From Roseovarius salinarum (GTDB lineage Bacteria > Pseudomonadota > Alphaproteobacteria > Rhodobacterales > Rhodobacteraceae), in assembly GCF_002834145.1 (NCBI RefSeq), contig NZ_PHNT01000001.1:199303-263302 (forward strand): DNA of 64,000 nucleotides. The letters run 5' to 3'. The notes beneath the pieces were generated by a model. That model had not been told where the DNA came from. It did no database searches and saw only the letters and a list, made by a program, of their open reading frames with translations. The position numbers were made by a program, and so were the translations under genes. Below are positions 1 through 7,880 of this stretch, piece by piece; the stretch's first letter is position 1, and the number at the start of each line of letters is the position of its first letter.

Positions 1-1833
1 CACCAGCTTGCCGGCGCCGGTGCGCACCCGCGCCGTGATCCTGGCCGGACGCCCGAAGCGGTAACCGTTCTGCCCGGCAACCGAAAGCCCGTTGATCTGC
101 CCGGTCACGCTGCCATCGGTTTCCACCTTGAGGATGTCGCGCTGCACCGCCTCGCGGAGCCGGTCGCGGACACGGCTGGCGCGGCGTTCCTGTTCGGCGA
201 CGGCGCGGTCCAGCTGTTCCGCGCCAATGGTCTCGCGCCCGGCCTTCCGGGCATAATGGTCGGCTTCGCGCAGCAGGTCGAGCAGCGCCTCGGTGCGCAG
301 GGTGAATTTCGTTGCGTCGTCGGCCAGCCGGATCGCCTCTTCCAGCGCGCGGGCCGTGCCACCGGCATCCGGCGCGGCCAGTCCCTCGCGGGCGGCCAGC
401 GTCGAGAGTAGGCGGGCATAACCCGCCATCGATTCGTCGGACCGGTCGATCGAGTCCTCGAAATCGGCCTGCAGTTTGAAGAGCTCGCCGAAGTCGGGAT
501 CGAGGTGCACGAGCAGCGCATAGAGGAACCGGTCGCCCACCAGCGCCACGCGCAGGTCGATCGGGATCGGGTCCGGCTCGAGCTGGATGGTGGACGCGAA
601 CCCCAGCCGCTCGGCCGCCGAGGTGATCGTGACGCTGCCCGACTTAAGCGACCGCTTCAGCGCATCCCACGCCATCGGCGCCTGCAGCACGTCGCGCGCA
701 TCCAGCACCAGGTATCCACCGTTCGCGCGATGCAGCGCGCCGGATTTTATCATCGTGAAGTTGGTGAACAGCGCCCCCATCTGCGACATGTGCTCGATCC
801 GGCCGACAAGGTGGTCGAGGTTTGGCAGATCCTCGTGGATCACCGGCGCGCCCTCGGCGGTTTCGGGATCGTGCGATACCATGACGTTGACGCGATAACG
901 GTCAAAGGACGGGTCGCGCTGGTGCTGTTTCACGGCCTCGGGAAAGGCACCCTCCTGGTCCTTCTGCTTGGCCGCGAGGAAAAGGTCGGCGTTGTCGATG
1001 ATGTCGCGCTTGGCCGCGCCCAGGTATTCGAGCACGGCCTCAGAATCCTTGAAACGCGCCTCGATCTCCTCCATCCGGGTGGTCACCACGCGCTCGGCCA
1101 TCGAGGCGTTCAGCCCCTCAACCTGCCGGCGGTGCTCGCGCTCGATGCGCGGTGCCTTGCGCAGGATCTCGGCCAGTTCCTCCTGCAGTTCCTCGATCTT
1201 CTGCTCGATCTCGGCCCGCTCGTCCTCGTCCAGCTGGTTGAACTCGTCGGGCTTGAGCGGTTTGCCGTCCTTGATCGCGGTGAGCATGAAACCCATCGGG
1301 GTGCGCACCAGAGCCACGCCCTGTTCGCGCGCGCGCTCGGCGAAATCGGCCATCTCGGATTCGTGGCGTTCTCCGAACTCCTGCTCGATCGCGCGCCGTT
1401 GCGTCTGGTAATCCTCGGATTCGAACAGGGCGGGGATGTCGTTGGCCAGGTCGTCGACCAGTGATTCCATGTCCTGCTTGAGGGCCTGTGCCGTGCCCGG
1501 AGCAAGGCGCATCTTGCGCGGCTTGTGCTCTGCCTCGAAGTTGTTGACGTAGACCCAGTCATCTGGAACCGGACGCCCCTTCGCCTCTTCTTGCAGCAGG
1601 CTGGCCACGGCGCGGTGGCGTCCCGATCCCTGCGGCCCCACCACGAACACGTTGAAGCCCGTGTGCGGCACGGCCGCGGCCAGCCTGATCGCGTCGATTG
1701 CGCGATCCTGGCCCAGGAAACCCTCGAAGGGCTCGGGCGCGCCGGAGCCGGGCAGGCCGAGCGTGTCCGGGTCGAGCTTCGGGCGCAGCTGCGCGGGCGC
1801 GAGGGGGGGCGGCGTGGTCTGCGTGTTCGCCAT
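1..1833 (-). CDS. Lon-family ATP-dependent protease (COG1067 type), C-terminus beyond window
   Basis: 611 residues are visible from ATG at 1833 to the left edge, where the frame is still open, so this is a partial gene. It resembles the Lon-like proteases with an N-terminal AAA_32 domain. A P-loop-like element GPQGSGRH sits near residues 66-73, with Arg where a Walker A Lys would be. A charged helical, probably coiled-coil insertion spans about 215-300. The ATPase core with a NGGYLVLDARD segment follows around residue 390. The Ser-Lys proteolytic domain expected at the C-terminus lies outside the window and cannot be checked. The family degrades misfolded or specific proteins in the cytoplasm using ATP. 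It reads away from the window centre and has no obvious operon partner here. Family assignment is confident; substrate unknown. Confidence 0.85.
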   Translation of the reverse strand, partial: MANTQTTPPPLAPAQLRPKLDPDTLGLPGSGAPEPFEGFLGQDRAIDAIRLAAAVPHTGFNVFVVGPQGSGRHRAVASLLQEEAKGRPVPDDWVYVNNFEAEHKPRKMRLAPGTAQALKQDMESLVDDLANDIPALFESEDYQTQRRAIEQEFGERHESEMADFAERAREQGVALVRTPMGFMLTAIKDGKPLKPDEFNQLDEDERAEIEQKIEELQEELAEILRKAPRIEREHRRQVEGLNASMAERVVTTRMEEIEARFKDSEAVLEYLGAAKRDIIDNADLFLAAKQKDQEGAFPEAVKQHQRDPSFDRYRVNVMVSHDPETAEGAPVIHEDLPNLDHLVGRIEHMSQMGALFTNFTMIKSGALHRANGGYLVLDARDVLQAPMAWDALKRSLKSGSVTITSAAERLGFASTIQLEPDPIPIDLRVALVGDRFLYALLVHLDPDFGELFKLQADFEDSIDRSDESMAGYARLLSTLAAREGLAAPDAGGTARALEEAIRLADDATKFTLRTEALLDLLREADHYARKAGRETIGAEQLDRAVAEQERRASRVRDRLREAVQRDILKVETDGSVTGQINGLSVAGQNGYRFGRPARITARVRTGAGKLV

Positions 1834-1916
1834 GACACCTGTCCTGTCCGTCGTGGATGGGCCGATGTTGCCTGTCAGGTGCCGGGCTGGAAATGATTCG
1901 GATCAAATGCTGCCCG

Positions 1917-1936
1917 CCGGCGGAACCCGCCGCCGG
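1917..1936 (-). terminator. GC-rich stem-loop just after manC-type gene
   Basis: CCGGCGG (1917-1923) pairs with CCGCCGG (1930-1936) around a 6-nt loop, immediately past the stop codon at 1939. There is no clear T-tract, so termination is only possible, not demonstrated. Confidence 0.35.
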
Positions 1937-1938
1937 AC

Positions 1939-3360
1939 TCACTCGCGGGCGTAATCGTCCTGGTAGCGGATGATGTCGTCCTCGCCGAGGTAGCTGCCGG
2001 TCTGGACCTCGATCAGAACCATCGGCAGTTTGCCCGGGTTCTCCAGACGGTGCGTGGCACCGATCGGGATATAGACCGACTGGTTTTCCGACACGAGCTT
2101 GACCTCGTCGTCGATGGTCACCCGCGCGGTGCCCTCCACGACGATCCAGTGCTCCGAGCGGTGGTGGTGGCTTTGCAGGCTCAGTGCCGCGCCCGGGCGC
2201 ACGACGATGCGCTTGACCTGGAAACGGTCGCCCAGAACGAGGCTTTCGAACCAGCCCCACGGACGGTGATCCTTGGGAAACGCCTCGGCCTGCCGCGCGC
2301 CCTTGTCCTTGAGCGCGGCGACGGCCTTTTTCACGTCCTGCGCGCGCGTGGCGTCGGCCACGAGAACCGCGTCAGGCATCGCCACTGTGATGATGCCCTG
2401 CAGGCCGATTCCCACCACCTCCAGCCCGGAATCCTCGGACCGCAGCATCGTGGTGTCGCAATCGATGGCCGTGGCCGCGCCCGACACCGCCACGCCGCGG
2501 TCGTCCTGCGGGGTTTCGCGCCACACCGCGTCCCAGCCGCCAAGGTCGGACCAGCCGGCGGAAAAGGGCACGGCGGTCAGGTTGTCCGCCTTCTCCATCA
2601 CCGCGTAGTCGAGCGAGATGTCCTCGGCCGCCGCCCAGGCCGCGGGATCGAGCCGCAGGAAGCCGAGATCGGTCTGCCCCGTCTCGACCGCCGCGCGCAC
2701 CGGCGCGAGCAGTTGCGGGGCGTGCGCCTCGAAGGCGTCGAGGATCGCGCGGACGGAGAACAGGAAGATGCCCGCGTTCCACAGGAAGTTGCCCGCGTCG
2801 AGCATTCGGGCGGCGCGCTCACGGTCCGGTTTCTCGACGAACCGGCGCAACGCGACCGGCTGCGGGGCGTCGCCCTGCGCCAGCTCGGCCAGTTCCAGGT
2901 AGCCGTATCCGGTTTCGGGGTGGGTGGGCCGAATGCCGAAGGTGACGAGTTGACCCGCCCGCGCGGCCGGTTCGCCTGCTGTCACCGCTTGGCGGAAGGC
3001 AGCCGGGTCGGGCACGACGTGGTCCGACGGCGCCACCAGCATCAGCGCATCGGGGTCCGTACGTTCCAGCCACAGCGCGGCGGCAAGGACGGCGGGCGCC
3101 GTGTTGCGTCCCTCGGGCTCGATCATGATGGCGCCCGGGTCCATGCCGACCTCGGTGAGCTGCTCGGTGACGATGAAGCGGAACTCGGCATTCGTCAGCA
3201 CCAGCGGCGCGCCGTAGCCCGGCCCCGAAAGCCGCTCGGCCGAGGCCTGGAAGAGGGTTGTCTCCCCCAGAAGGGGCACGAACTGCTTGGGATAGCTCTT
3301 GCGCGACAGCGGCCACAGCCGCGTGCCCGATCCCCCGCACAGCAGAACCGGTGTGATCAT
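1939..3360 (-). CDS. manC: Mannose-1-phosphate guanylyltransferase / mannose-6-phosphate isomerase
   Basis: The 473-residue protein has the length and two-domain order of bifunctional type II PMI/GMP enzymes. The N-terminal nucleotidyltransferase shows LCGGSGTRLWP (about residues 7-17) and the FVEKP signature; the C-terminal cupin (about 370-470) carries a QSHHHRSEHW metal/ligand motif and ends in IPIGATHRLENP. These enzymes make GDP-mannose from mannose-1-phosphate and GTP and interconvert mannose-6-phosphate with fructose-6-phosphate, supplying exopolysaccharide or LPS sugars. I chose ATG 3360 (MITPVLL) over the 22-codon upstream extension because the conserved domain starts there. The gene lies between lon and glycerate kinase on the same strand without overlap. 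No other polysaccharide gene is nearby, so the polymer it serves is unknown. Confidence 0.93.
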   Translation of the reverse strand: MITPVLLCGGSGTRLWPLSRKSYPKQFVPLLGETTLFQASAERLSGPGYGAPLVLTNAEFRFIVTEQLTEVGMDPGAIMIEPEGRNTAPAVLAAALWLERTDPDALMLVAPSDHVVPDPAAFRQAVTAGEPAARAGQLVTFGIRPTHPETGYGYLELAELAQGDAPQPVALRRFVEKPDRERAARMLDAGNFLWNAGIFLFSVRAILDAFEAHAPQLLAPVRAAVETGQTDLGFLRLDPAAWAAAEDISLDYAVMEKADNLTAVPFSAGWSDLGGWDAVWRETPQDDRGVAVSGAATAIDCDTTMLRSEDSGLEVVGIGLQGIITVAMPDAVLVADATRAQDVKKAVAALKDKGARQAEAFPKDHRPWGWFESLVLGDRFQVKRIVVRPGAALSLQSHHHRSEHWIVVEGTARVTIDDEVKLVSENQSVYIPIGATHRLENPGKLPMVLIEVQTGSYLGEDDIIRYQDDYARE

Positions 3361-3442
3361 GTCTTCCGGGTGCCTCGCCTCGCCGTTGTCTGTTTCATCT
3401 CTGTCGCATGTCGTGGCGGGACACAAGCCATTGGCGCGTGTG

Positions 3443-4714
3443 TCAGCCCGGCGGCAGGATCAGGATGGCGCGGAAATCGTTGACATTGGTCAGGGTCGGG
3501 CCTGTCACGACCTGCCTGTCCAGCGCGGCGAAGAAGGCATGCGCGTCGTTGTCGGCCAGCGCGGTTGCCGGATCCCGGCCCACCTTCTTCGCCCTCGCCT
3601 CGGTGTCCGGGCCAATGATCGCGCCCGCGACCTCGGCCGCGCCGTCCACGCCGTCGGTATCGCAGGCGAGGGCATGGATGCCCGGGGCCCCCTGCAACGC
3701 CACGGCCAGTGCGAGCGCGTATTCGGCGTTGGGCCCGCCGCAGCCGTCGCCACGGCGCGTCACCGTCAGTTCGCCGCCCGAAAGCAGCAGCAGCGGCGGC
3801 TGTCCGGCCGCCATGTCCTTCCACGCGGCGCGCGCACGGGCGGCATCGGCGCCGGCGACCTCGCGCGCCTCGCCCTCCAGCGCGTCGCCCATGATCTGCA
3901 CGCGGCAGCCCGCGTCGCGGGCCAGCGCCGACGCGGCCCCGAGCGACTGGGACGGCGCGGCATAGACGAGGGCCTCGGCGCGGGCCAGCCGCGGGTCGTC
4001 GGGCGACACGACGCCGGTCTTGCCCGATAGCACGGCGCGCGCGGACGCCGGCACATCGATTCCATGCCTGTCCAGGATGGCGCGGGCCTCGGCCGGCGTG
4101 CTGGTGTCGCCCACAGTGGGGCCCGAGCCGATCATGCCCGGATCGTCGCCGGGCACGTCCGAGATCAGCAGCGCCAGAACCCGCGCGGGATGCGCCGCCG
4201 CGGCGAGCTGGCCGCCCTTGACCCGGCTGAGGTGCTTGCGCACGGTATTCATTTCGCCGATGGGCGCGCCGCTGGCCAGCAACGCGGCGTTGATGGCCAT
4301 TTTGTCGTCCAGCGTGATCTCGCCCGCGGGCTGCACCAGCAGCGCCGAGGCGCCCCCGGAGATCAGGGCGAGCACGAGGTCGCCTTCGTCCAGCCCGGTC
4401 AGCATGTCGAGCATCCGCGCGGTGGCGTCGCGGCCGGCCGCGTCCGGCACGGGGTGCGCGGCCTCCACGATCTCGATGCCGGTGCATGGCCGGCCGTAGC
4501 CGTAGCGGGTGATGACCAGCCCCTCGCAGGGGCCGTAGTGGGCCTCGACTGCCTCGGCCATCCGGGCAGAGGCCTTGCCGGCGCCCACCACGACCAGGCG
4601 ACCTGCCGGCGGCGGGGGAAGAAAATGGTGCAGGGTGCGCATCGGGTCGGCGACCGCGACGGCACGGTCGAACAGAGACCGCAGGAACGCGGCCGGATCG
4701 GCAATCTGTGACAC
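3443..4714 (-). CDS. Glycerate kinase (GckA/TtuD, MOFRL family)
   Basis: 423 residues from GTG 4714. The N-terminal domain has VVVGAGKAS (about 41-49) and a SGGASALL loop; the NTVRKHLS..KGGQLA block and the C-terminal LSGGELTVT and GGPNAEYALALA segments are those of the DUF4147/MOFRL glycerate 2-kinases. These enzymes phosphorylate D-glycerate, feeding glyoxylate or serine-derived carbon into glycolysis. Older annotations call the family hydroxypyruvate reductase. An open frame extends upstream to 4888, but it would run into the divergent crcB start at 4875 and lacks family similarity; the GTG at 4714 has a good ribosome binding site (GGGGAGG, 8 nt upstream), which decides the start. Stands alone between manC and crcB. 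Confidence 0.9.
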   Translation of the reverse strand: MSQIADPAAFLRSLFDRAVAVADPMRTLHHFLPPPPAGRLVVVGAGKASARMAEAVEAHYGPCEGLVITRYGYGRPCTGIEIVEAAHPVPDAAGRDATARMLDMLTGLDEGDLVLALISGGASALLVQPAGEITLDDKMAINAALLASGAPIGEMNTVRKHLSRVKGGQLAAAAHPARVLALLISDVPGDDPGMIGSGPTVGDTSTPAEARAILDRHGIDVPASARAVLSGKTGVVSPDDPRLARAEALVYAAPSQSLGAASALARDAGCRVQIMGDALEGEAREVAGADAARARAAWKDMAAGQPPLLLLSGGELTVTRRGDGCGGPNAEYALALAVALQGAPGIHALACDTDGVDGAAEVAGAIIGPDTEARAKKVGRDPATALADNDAHAFFAALDRQVVTGPTLTNVNDFRAILILPPG

Positions 4715-4722
4715 TTTGCAGA

Positions 4723-4729
4723 CCTCCCC
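4723..4729 (-). promoter_or_regulatory. Ribosome binding site deciding the glycerate kinase GTG start
   Basis: GGGGAGG on the minus strand lies 8 nt before GTG 4714. It supports this short start over the longer open frame that would overlap crcB. Confidence 0.7.
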
Positions 4730-4838
4730 GGGCGGTGCCGGCGCCTTTACCGGCGCCCGGATCCTAGCGCCCCGGGGTGTCGCGGGGCAATCCGCCCGCG
4801 GCAGGTGGCGGCGTGTTTGCGAAGCAGGTGGCGCCAGC

Positions 4839-4867
4839 TTGACAAATCCGGGGCGTCGGGCGACAGA
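4839..4867 (+). promoter_or_regulatory. Possible sigma70-type promoter for crcB
   Basis: A perfect TTGACA (4839-4844) is followed after 17 bp by GACAGA (4862-4867), a weak -10. It lies 8 bp before the crcB ATG, so a transcript from it would be almost leaderless. The -35 match is good; the -10 is poor. Confidence 0.35.
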
Positions 4868-4874
4868 CGCGCCC

Positions 4875-5252
4875 ATGTTGGCGACCATACTGCAAGTGGC
4901 TCTTGGCGGGGCGATCGGGGCGGCGGCACGCTACCTGGCGTCCGTGGGCACGATGCGGCTCATGGGGCCGGGGTTTCCCTGGGGCACGCTGGTGGTGAAC
5001 GTCGCCGGGTCCTTCCTCATGGGCGTGCTGGTCGTCATTCTGGCCCATCGAGACGACACGCGCCTCGCGCCCTTCCTGATGACCGGCGTGCTGGGCGGGT
5101 TCACCACCTTCTCGGCCTTCTCGCTGGACGCCATGGCGATCTTCGAACGCGGCCAGGCCGCGCTGGCGGGGTTCTACGTGGGCGCCTCCGTCCTTTTGTC
5201 GCTGGGCGCGATCGTTCTGGCGATGTATCTGGTCCGCGGGTTCTACCAGTGA
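4875..5252 (+). CDS. crcB: Fluoride ion channel/exporter CrcB (FluC)
   Basis: The 125-residue inner-membrane protein has four predicted hydrophobic segments. It carries the family hallmarks GGAIGAAARY near the N-terminus, GTLVVNVAGSFLMG in the second segment and GVLGGFTTFSAFS in the third, the last holding the Phe and Thr/Ser residues of the fluoride path. FluC works as a dual-topology dimer that expels fluoride. ATG 4875 gives the normal family length; a longer in-frame extension begins at 4575 inside the glycerate kinase gene and is rejected. Its stop overlaps the GTG start of the pseudouridine synthase (GTGA), so the two are translationally coupled. No fluoride riboswitch could be recognised upstream. 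Confidence 0.95.
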   Translation: MLATILQVALGGAIGAAARYLASVGTMRLMGPGFPWGTLVVNVAGSFLMGVLVVILAHRDDTRLAPFLMTGVLGGFTTFSAFSLDAMAIFERGQAALAGFYVGASVLLSLGAIVLAMYLVRGFYQ

Positions 5253-6292
5253 GCCGCGTGCAGACCCTGACGGTGCCCGGCGATGCCGCCGACCAGCGGC
5301 TGGACCGGTGGCTGCGCCGGCAGTTCCCGCACCTGCCGCAGGGCCGGATCGAGAAGATGTGCCGCAAGGGCGAGCTGCGCGTCGATGGCGGGCGCGTGAA
5401 GGCGAGCACCCGGTTGGTGGAGGGGCAGAGCGTCCGGGTGCCGCCGCTGCCGGATCCTGCGGGAGCCGCACCAAGAGCGGCGCAAAGGCTCGGCGATGCC
5501 GATGCCGAGATGATCCGGCGAACGGTGATCTACCGCGACGACCACGTCATCGCGCTGAACAAGCCGCCGGGGCTGCCGGTGCAGGGCGGATCGGGCCAGA
5601 ACCGCCACGTCGACGGCCTGGCCGAGGCCTTGCGTTTCGAACTGGACGACAAGCCACGCCTCGTGCACCGGCTGGACAAGGATACCTCGGGCGTTCTGAT
5701 CATGGCACGCACGCGCAAGGTTGCCACGGGCCTCACCGCGGCTTTCCGCGCGCGCGACGCGCGCAAGATCTACTGGGCGGCGGTGGCCGGCGTGCCCAGT
5801 CCGCGCATCGGCACGATCCGCTACGGGCTGGTCAAGGCGCCGGTCCGCGGCGCCGGGGGCGAGGGCGAGAAGATGCATTGCGTGCATCCCGACGATGTGG
5901 CGGACACGCCCGGGGCAAAGAAGGCGGTGACGGATTTCGCGGTGATCGAGGCGGCCGCCAAGCGCTGTGCCTGGGTCGCTCTGGTGCCGGTGACGGGGCG
6001 CACGCACCAGTTGCGGGCACACATGGCACAGATCGGGCATCCCATCGTGGGCGATGGCAAGTACGGTGCCCACGCGCAGGAGACGCCGGGAGGCGGGCAG
6101 GGCGCGCAGCTGGGCGGGGAAATCAGCCGCAAGCTGCACCTGCACGCGCGCAGCCTGACGCTGGATCACCCCGTGACCGGCGCGCGGCTGAACCTGACCG
6201 CGCCGCTGCCGCGGCACATGGCCGACACCTGGGCGACCTTCCAGTGGGACACTGCCGCCGCGCCCGAGGACCCGTTCGAGGAGCCGGAATGA
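5249..6292 (+). CDS. RluA-family pseudouridine synthase (RluC-like)
   Basis: 347 residues. An N-terminal S4 RNA-binding domain (about residues 17-65) precedes the RluA catalytic domain with NKPPGLPVQGG and the signature HRLDKDTSG (140-148), in which Asp143 is the predicted nucleophile; VTGRTHQLRAHM closes the active site. The family converts uridine to pseudouridine in rRNA. RluC targets 955, 2504 and 2580 in E. coli 23S rRNA, and the S4-plus-RluA architecture fits RluC best, but the exact target cannot be read from sequence. The GTG start (5249) overlaps the crcB stop, and the stop overlaps the start of the next gene. The only unusual feature is a linker of about 20 Ala/Arg-rich residues after the S4 domain. 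Confidence 0.92.
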   Translation: MSRVQTLTVPGDAADQRLDRWLRRQFPHLPQGRIEKMCRKGELRVDGGRVKASTRLVEGQSVRVPPLPDPAGAAPRAAQRLGDADAEMIRRTVIYRDDHVIALNKPPGLPVQGGSGQNRHVDGLAEALRFELDDKPRLVHRLDKDTSGVLIMARTRKVATGLTAAFRARDARKIYWAAVAGVPSPRIGTIRYGLVKAPVRGAGGEGEKMHCVHPDDVADTPGAKKAVTDFAVIEAAAKRCAWVALVPVTGRTHQLRAHMAQIGHPIVGDGKYGAHAQETPGGGQGAQLGGEISRKLHLHARSLTLDHPVTGARLNLTAPLPRHMADTWATFQWDTAAAPEDPFEEPE

Positions 6293-6975
6293 TGTCGCCG
6301 CGCCTGCGCCTCATCGTCTTCGACGTCGACGGCACGCTGGTGGACAGCCAGAACGACATTGTAGCGGCGATGGCCGATGCCTTTTCCCGCGCCGGGTTGC
6401 CGGCGCCGCCGCGCGCGGCCGTGCTGGGTATCGTCGGGCTGTCGCTGGACGTGGCCATGGACCGGCTCGCGCCGCAGGCGCCCGCGCCGCTGCGGGGCGA
6501 AATGGTGTCTTGGTACAAGGACGCCTACGTCGGCTTGCGCGCCCGCTCGGGCGCGGCGGAGGCTTCGCCGCTCTACCCCGGCGCACGCGAGACGCTGGAG
6601 CGTCTGCATGCGGTGCCCGAGAACATCCTCGGCGTGGCCACCGGCAAGTCGCGCCGCGGGCTCGACAAGCTGTTCGAGGGCCATGCGCTGGACCGGTATT
6701 TCCTGACCCGGCAGGTCAGTGACCACCATCCGTCCAAGCCGCATCCGGCGATGCTGATGGCCGCGCTGTCCGAGACCGGCGTCGCGCCCGGCGACGCGGT
6801 GATGGTCGGCGATACGAGTTTCGACATGGAAATGGCGCGGGCGGCCGGGATGCGGGCCATCGGCGTGAGCTGGGGCTACCACCCGCGCGGGGCGCTTGCC
6901 GGGGCGGAGAGGGTCATCGACGATTTCGGCGAACTGCCGGCCTGCCTCGATGCGTTATGGGAGACTGCGGCATGA
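6289..6975 (+). CDS. HAD-superfamily phosphatase (phosphoglycolate phosphatase-like)
   Basis: 228 residues. Motif I is FDVDGTLVDS with the two Asp residues at positions 12 and 14; a helical cap follows; motif II/III includes GVATGKSRRGL and KPHP; motif IV is MVGDTSFDMEMA. This is the subfamily IA layout shared by Gph-like phosphatases. The substrate is a small phosphorylated metabolite; it could be 2-phosphoglycolate, but nothing here fixes it. Two consecutive ATG codons (6289, 6292) are possible; 6289 overlaps the preceding stop in ATGA fashion, while 6292 has better spacing from GAGGAG. The stop overlaps the ATP12 start. The pairing RluC - HAD - ATP12 recurs in the Rhodobacterales in my recollection. 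Confidence 0.9.
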   Translation: MMSPRLRLIVFDVDGTLVDSQNDIVAAMADAFSRAGLPAPPRAAVLGIVGLSLDVAMDRLAPQAPAPLRGEMVSWYKDAYVGLRARSGAAEASPLYPGARETLERLHAVPENILGVATGKSRRGLDKLFEGHALDRYFLTRQVSDHHPSKPHPAMLMAALSETGVAPGDAVMVGDTSFDMEMARAAGMRAIGVSWGYHPRGALAGAERVIDDFGELPACLDALWETAA

Positions 6976-7736
6976 GCGAATGGACACCCAAACGGTTCTG
7001 GACCACGGCCGAGGCGGCGGAAACCGACGCCGGCTTCGCGGTCCGGCTGGACGGCCGGGTTGTGAAGACGCCCGCCAAGCGCACGCTCGCGGTGCCCACG
7101 CGTGCCCTGGCCGAGGAAATCGCCGCGGAATGGCAGGCGCAGGGTGACAAGGTTGACCCGGCCACCATGCCGGCGACGCGATCGGCCAACGCGGCGCTCG
7201 ACAAGGTGGTGCCGCAGCATGCCGAGGTCGCGACGATGATCTCGGCCTATGGCGATACCGACCTGGCCTGTTACCGCGCGGATTATCCCGAGGGGCTGGC
7301 AGAGCGGCAGGCCCGCGCGTGGGACCCGCTGCTCGACTGGGTCGCGCGGGAGGCGGGCGCGCGCCTGACGCCGGTAAGCGGCGTCATGCACGTGCCCCAG
7401 GATCCGCGGGCGCTGGCCCGGCTGGACGCGTGGGTGCGTGGCATGGACGCCTTCGCGCTGACGGCGCTGCACGATCTGGTCGGCCTGTCGGGGTCCCTGG
7501 TGATCGGTCTGGCCGCCACGAGGGACGTCATGACGCCCGAGGCGCTGTGGACGGCCTCGCGCATCGACGAAACCTGGCAGGAAGAGCAGTGGGGCACCGA
7601 TGAACAGGCGGCGGCGCAGGCCGCCAGGAAACGATCGGATTTTCTGCATGCCCACAGGTTTTACAATCTTTCGCGGCCCGCGGGACAAGGCGATCGCGGC
7701 CCGGACAACCTCGGGCATGACCATCGTTTTTCTTGA
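6972..7736 (+). CDS. ATP12-family F1-ATPase assembly chaperone
   Basis: 254 residues, typical for bacterial ATP12 homologues. It opens with the conserved WTPKRFWTTAEA block and contains DGRVVKTPAKRTL, SRIDETWQEEQWG and, near the C-terminus, a stretch rich in charged residues. In mitochondria ATP12 binds the free alpha subunit of F1 before assembly with beta; alphaproteobacteria keep the ancestral gene. Cytoplasmic. ATG 6972 overlaps the HAD stop (ATGA), so it is co-translated; the five-codon upstream extension is not needed. The ATP synthase genes themselves are not in the window. Very confident on family; direct role in this organism is inferred from mitochondrial work. Confidence 0.92.
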   Translation: MSEWTPKRFWTTAEAAETDAGFAVRLDGRVVKTPAKRTLAVPTRALAEEIAAEWQAQGDKVDPATMPATRSANAALDKVVPQHAEVATMISAYGDTDLACYRADYPEGLAERQARAWDPLLDWVAREAGARLTPVSGVMHVPQDPRALARLDAWVRGMDAFALTALHDLVGLSGSLVIGLAATRDVMTPEALWTASRIDETWQEEQWGTDEQAAAQAARKRSDFLHAHRFYNLSRPAGQGDRGPDNLGHDHRFS

Positions 7737-7780
7737 TGCGGGACTTGACGATCCGAGATGAATCCAATCACACTCCCTTG

Positions 7781-7806
7781 CACTGAGGGGGTGGACCCTC
7801 TGCAGT
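7781..7806 (+). other. Leader stem-loop 1 upstream of bztA
   Basis: ACTG-AGGG and CCCT-(CT)-GCAGT arms form an imperfect hairpin in the 144-bp leader before bztA. No T-tract follows, so it is not a plain terminator; it may be a processing or stability element. Confidence 0.35.
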
Positions 7807-7813
7807 ATCGCCC

Positions 7814-7830
7814 CGGTCCCGCCGGGACCG
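7814..7830 (+). other. Leader stem-loop 2 followed by A-tract upstream of bztA
   Basis: CGGTCCC (7814-7820) and GGGACCG (7824-7830) are perfect 7-bp arms with a 3-nt loop. A purine run (AAGAAAAAAA, 7831-7840) follows, which is unusual in this GC-rich genome. The hairpin ends 50 bp before the bztA ATG and may affect mRNA stability. Confidence 0.45.
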
Positions 7831-7880
7831 AAGAAAAAAACCGTTCTTGAAAAAGGGCGGCCAATCAGGAAGAGGTAAAG

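Noticed and set aside
4715-4874. Fluoride riboswitch upstream of crcB
   Set aside because: The expected GGNGATGG...CCGCC core could not be found in the 160 bp before crcB.
4715-4888. Longer N-terminus for glycerate kinase
   Set aside because: It would overlap the divergent crcB start and has no family similarity; the GTG at 4714 has a strong ribosome site.
7760-7785. Sigma54 promoter for bztABCD
   Set aside because: A TTGCA at -12 spacing exists, but the -24 GG element is absent (ATCACAC instead of TGGCACG).
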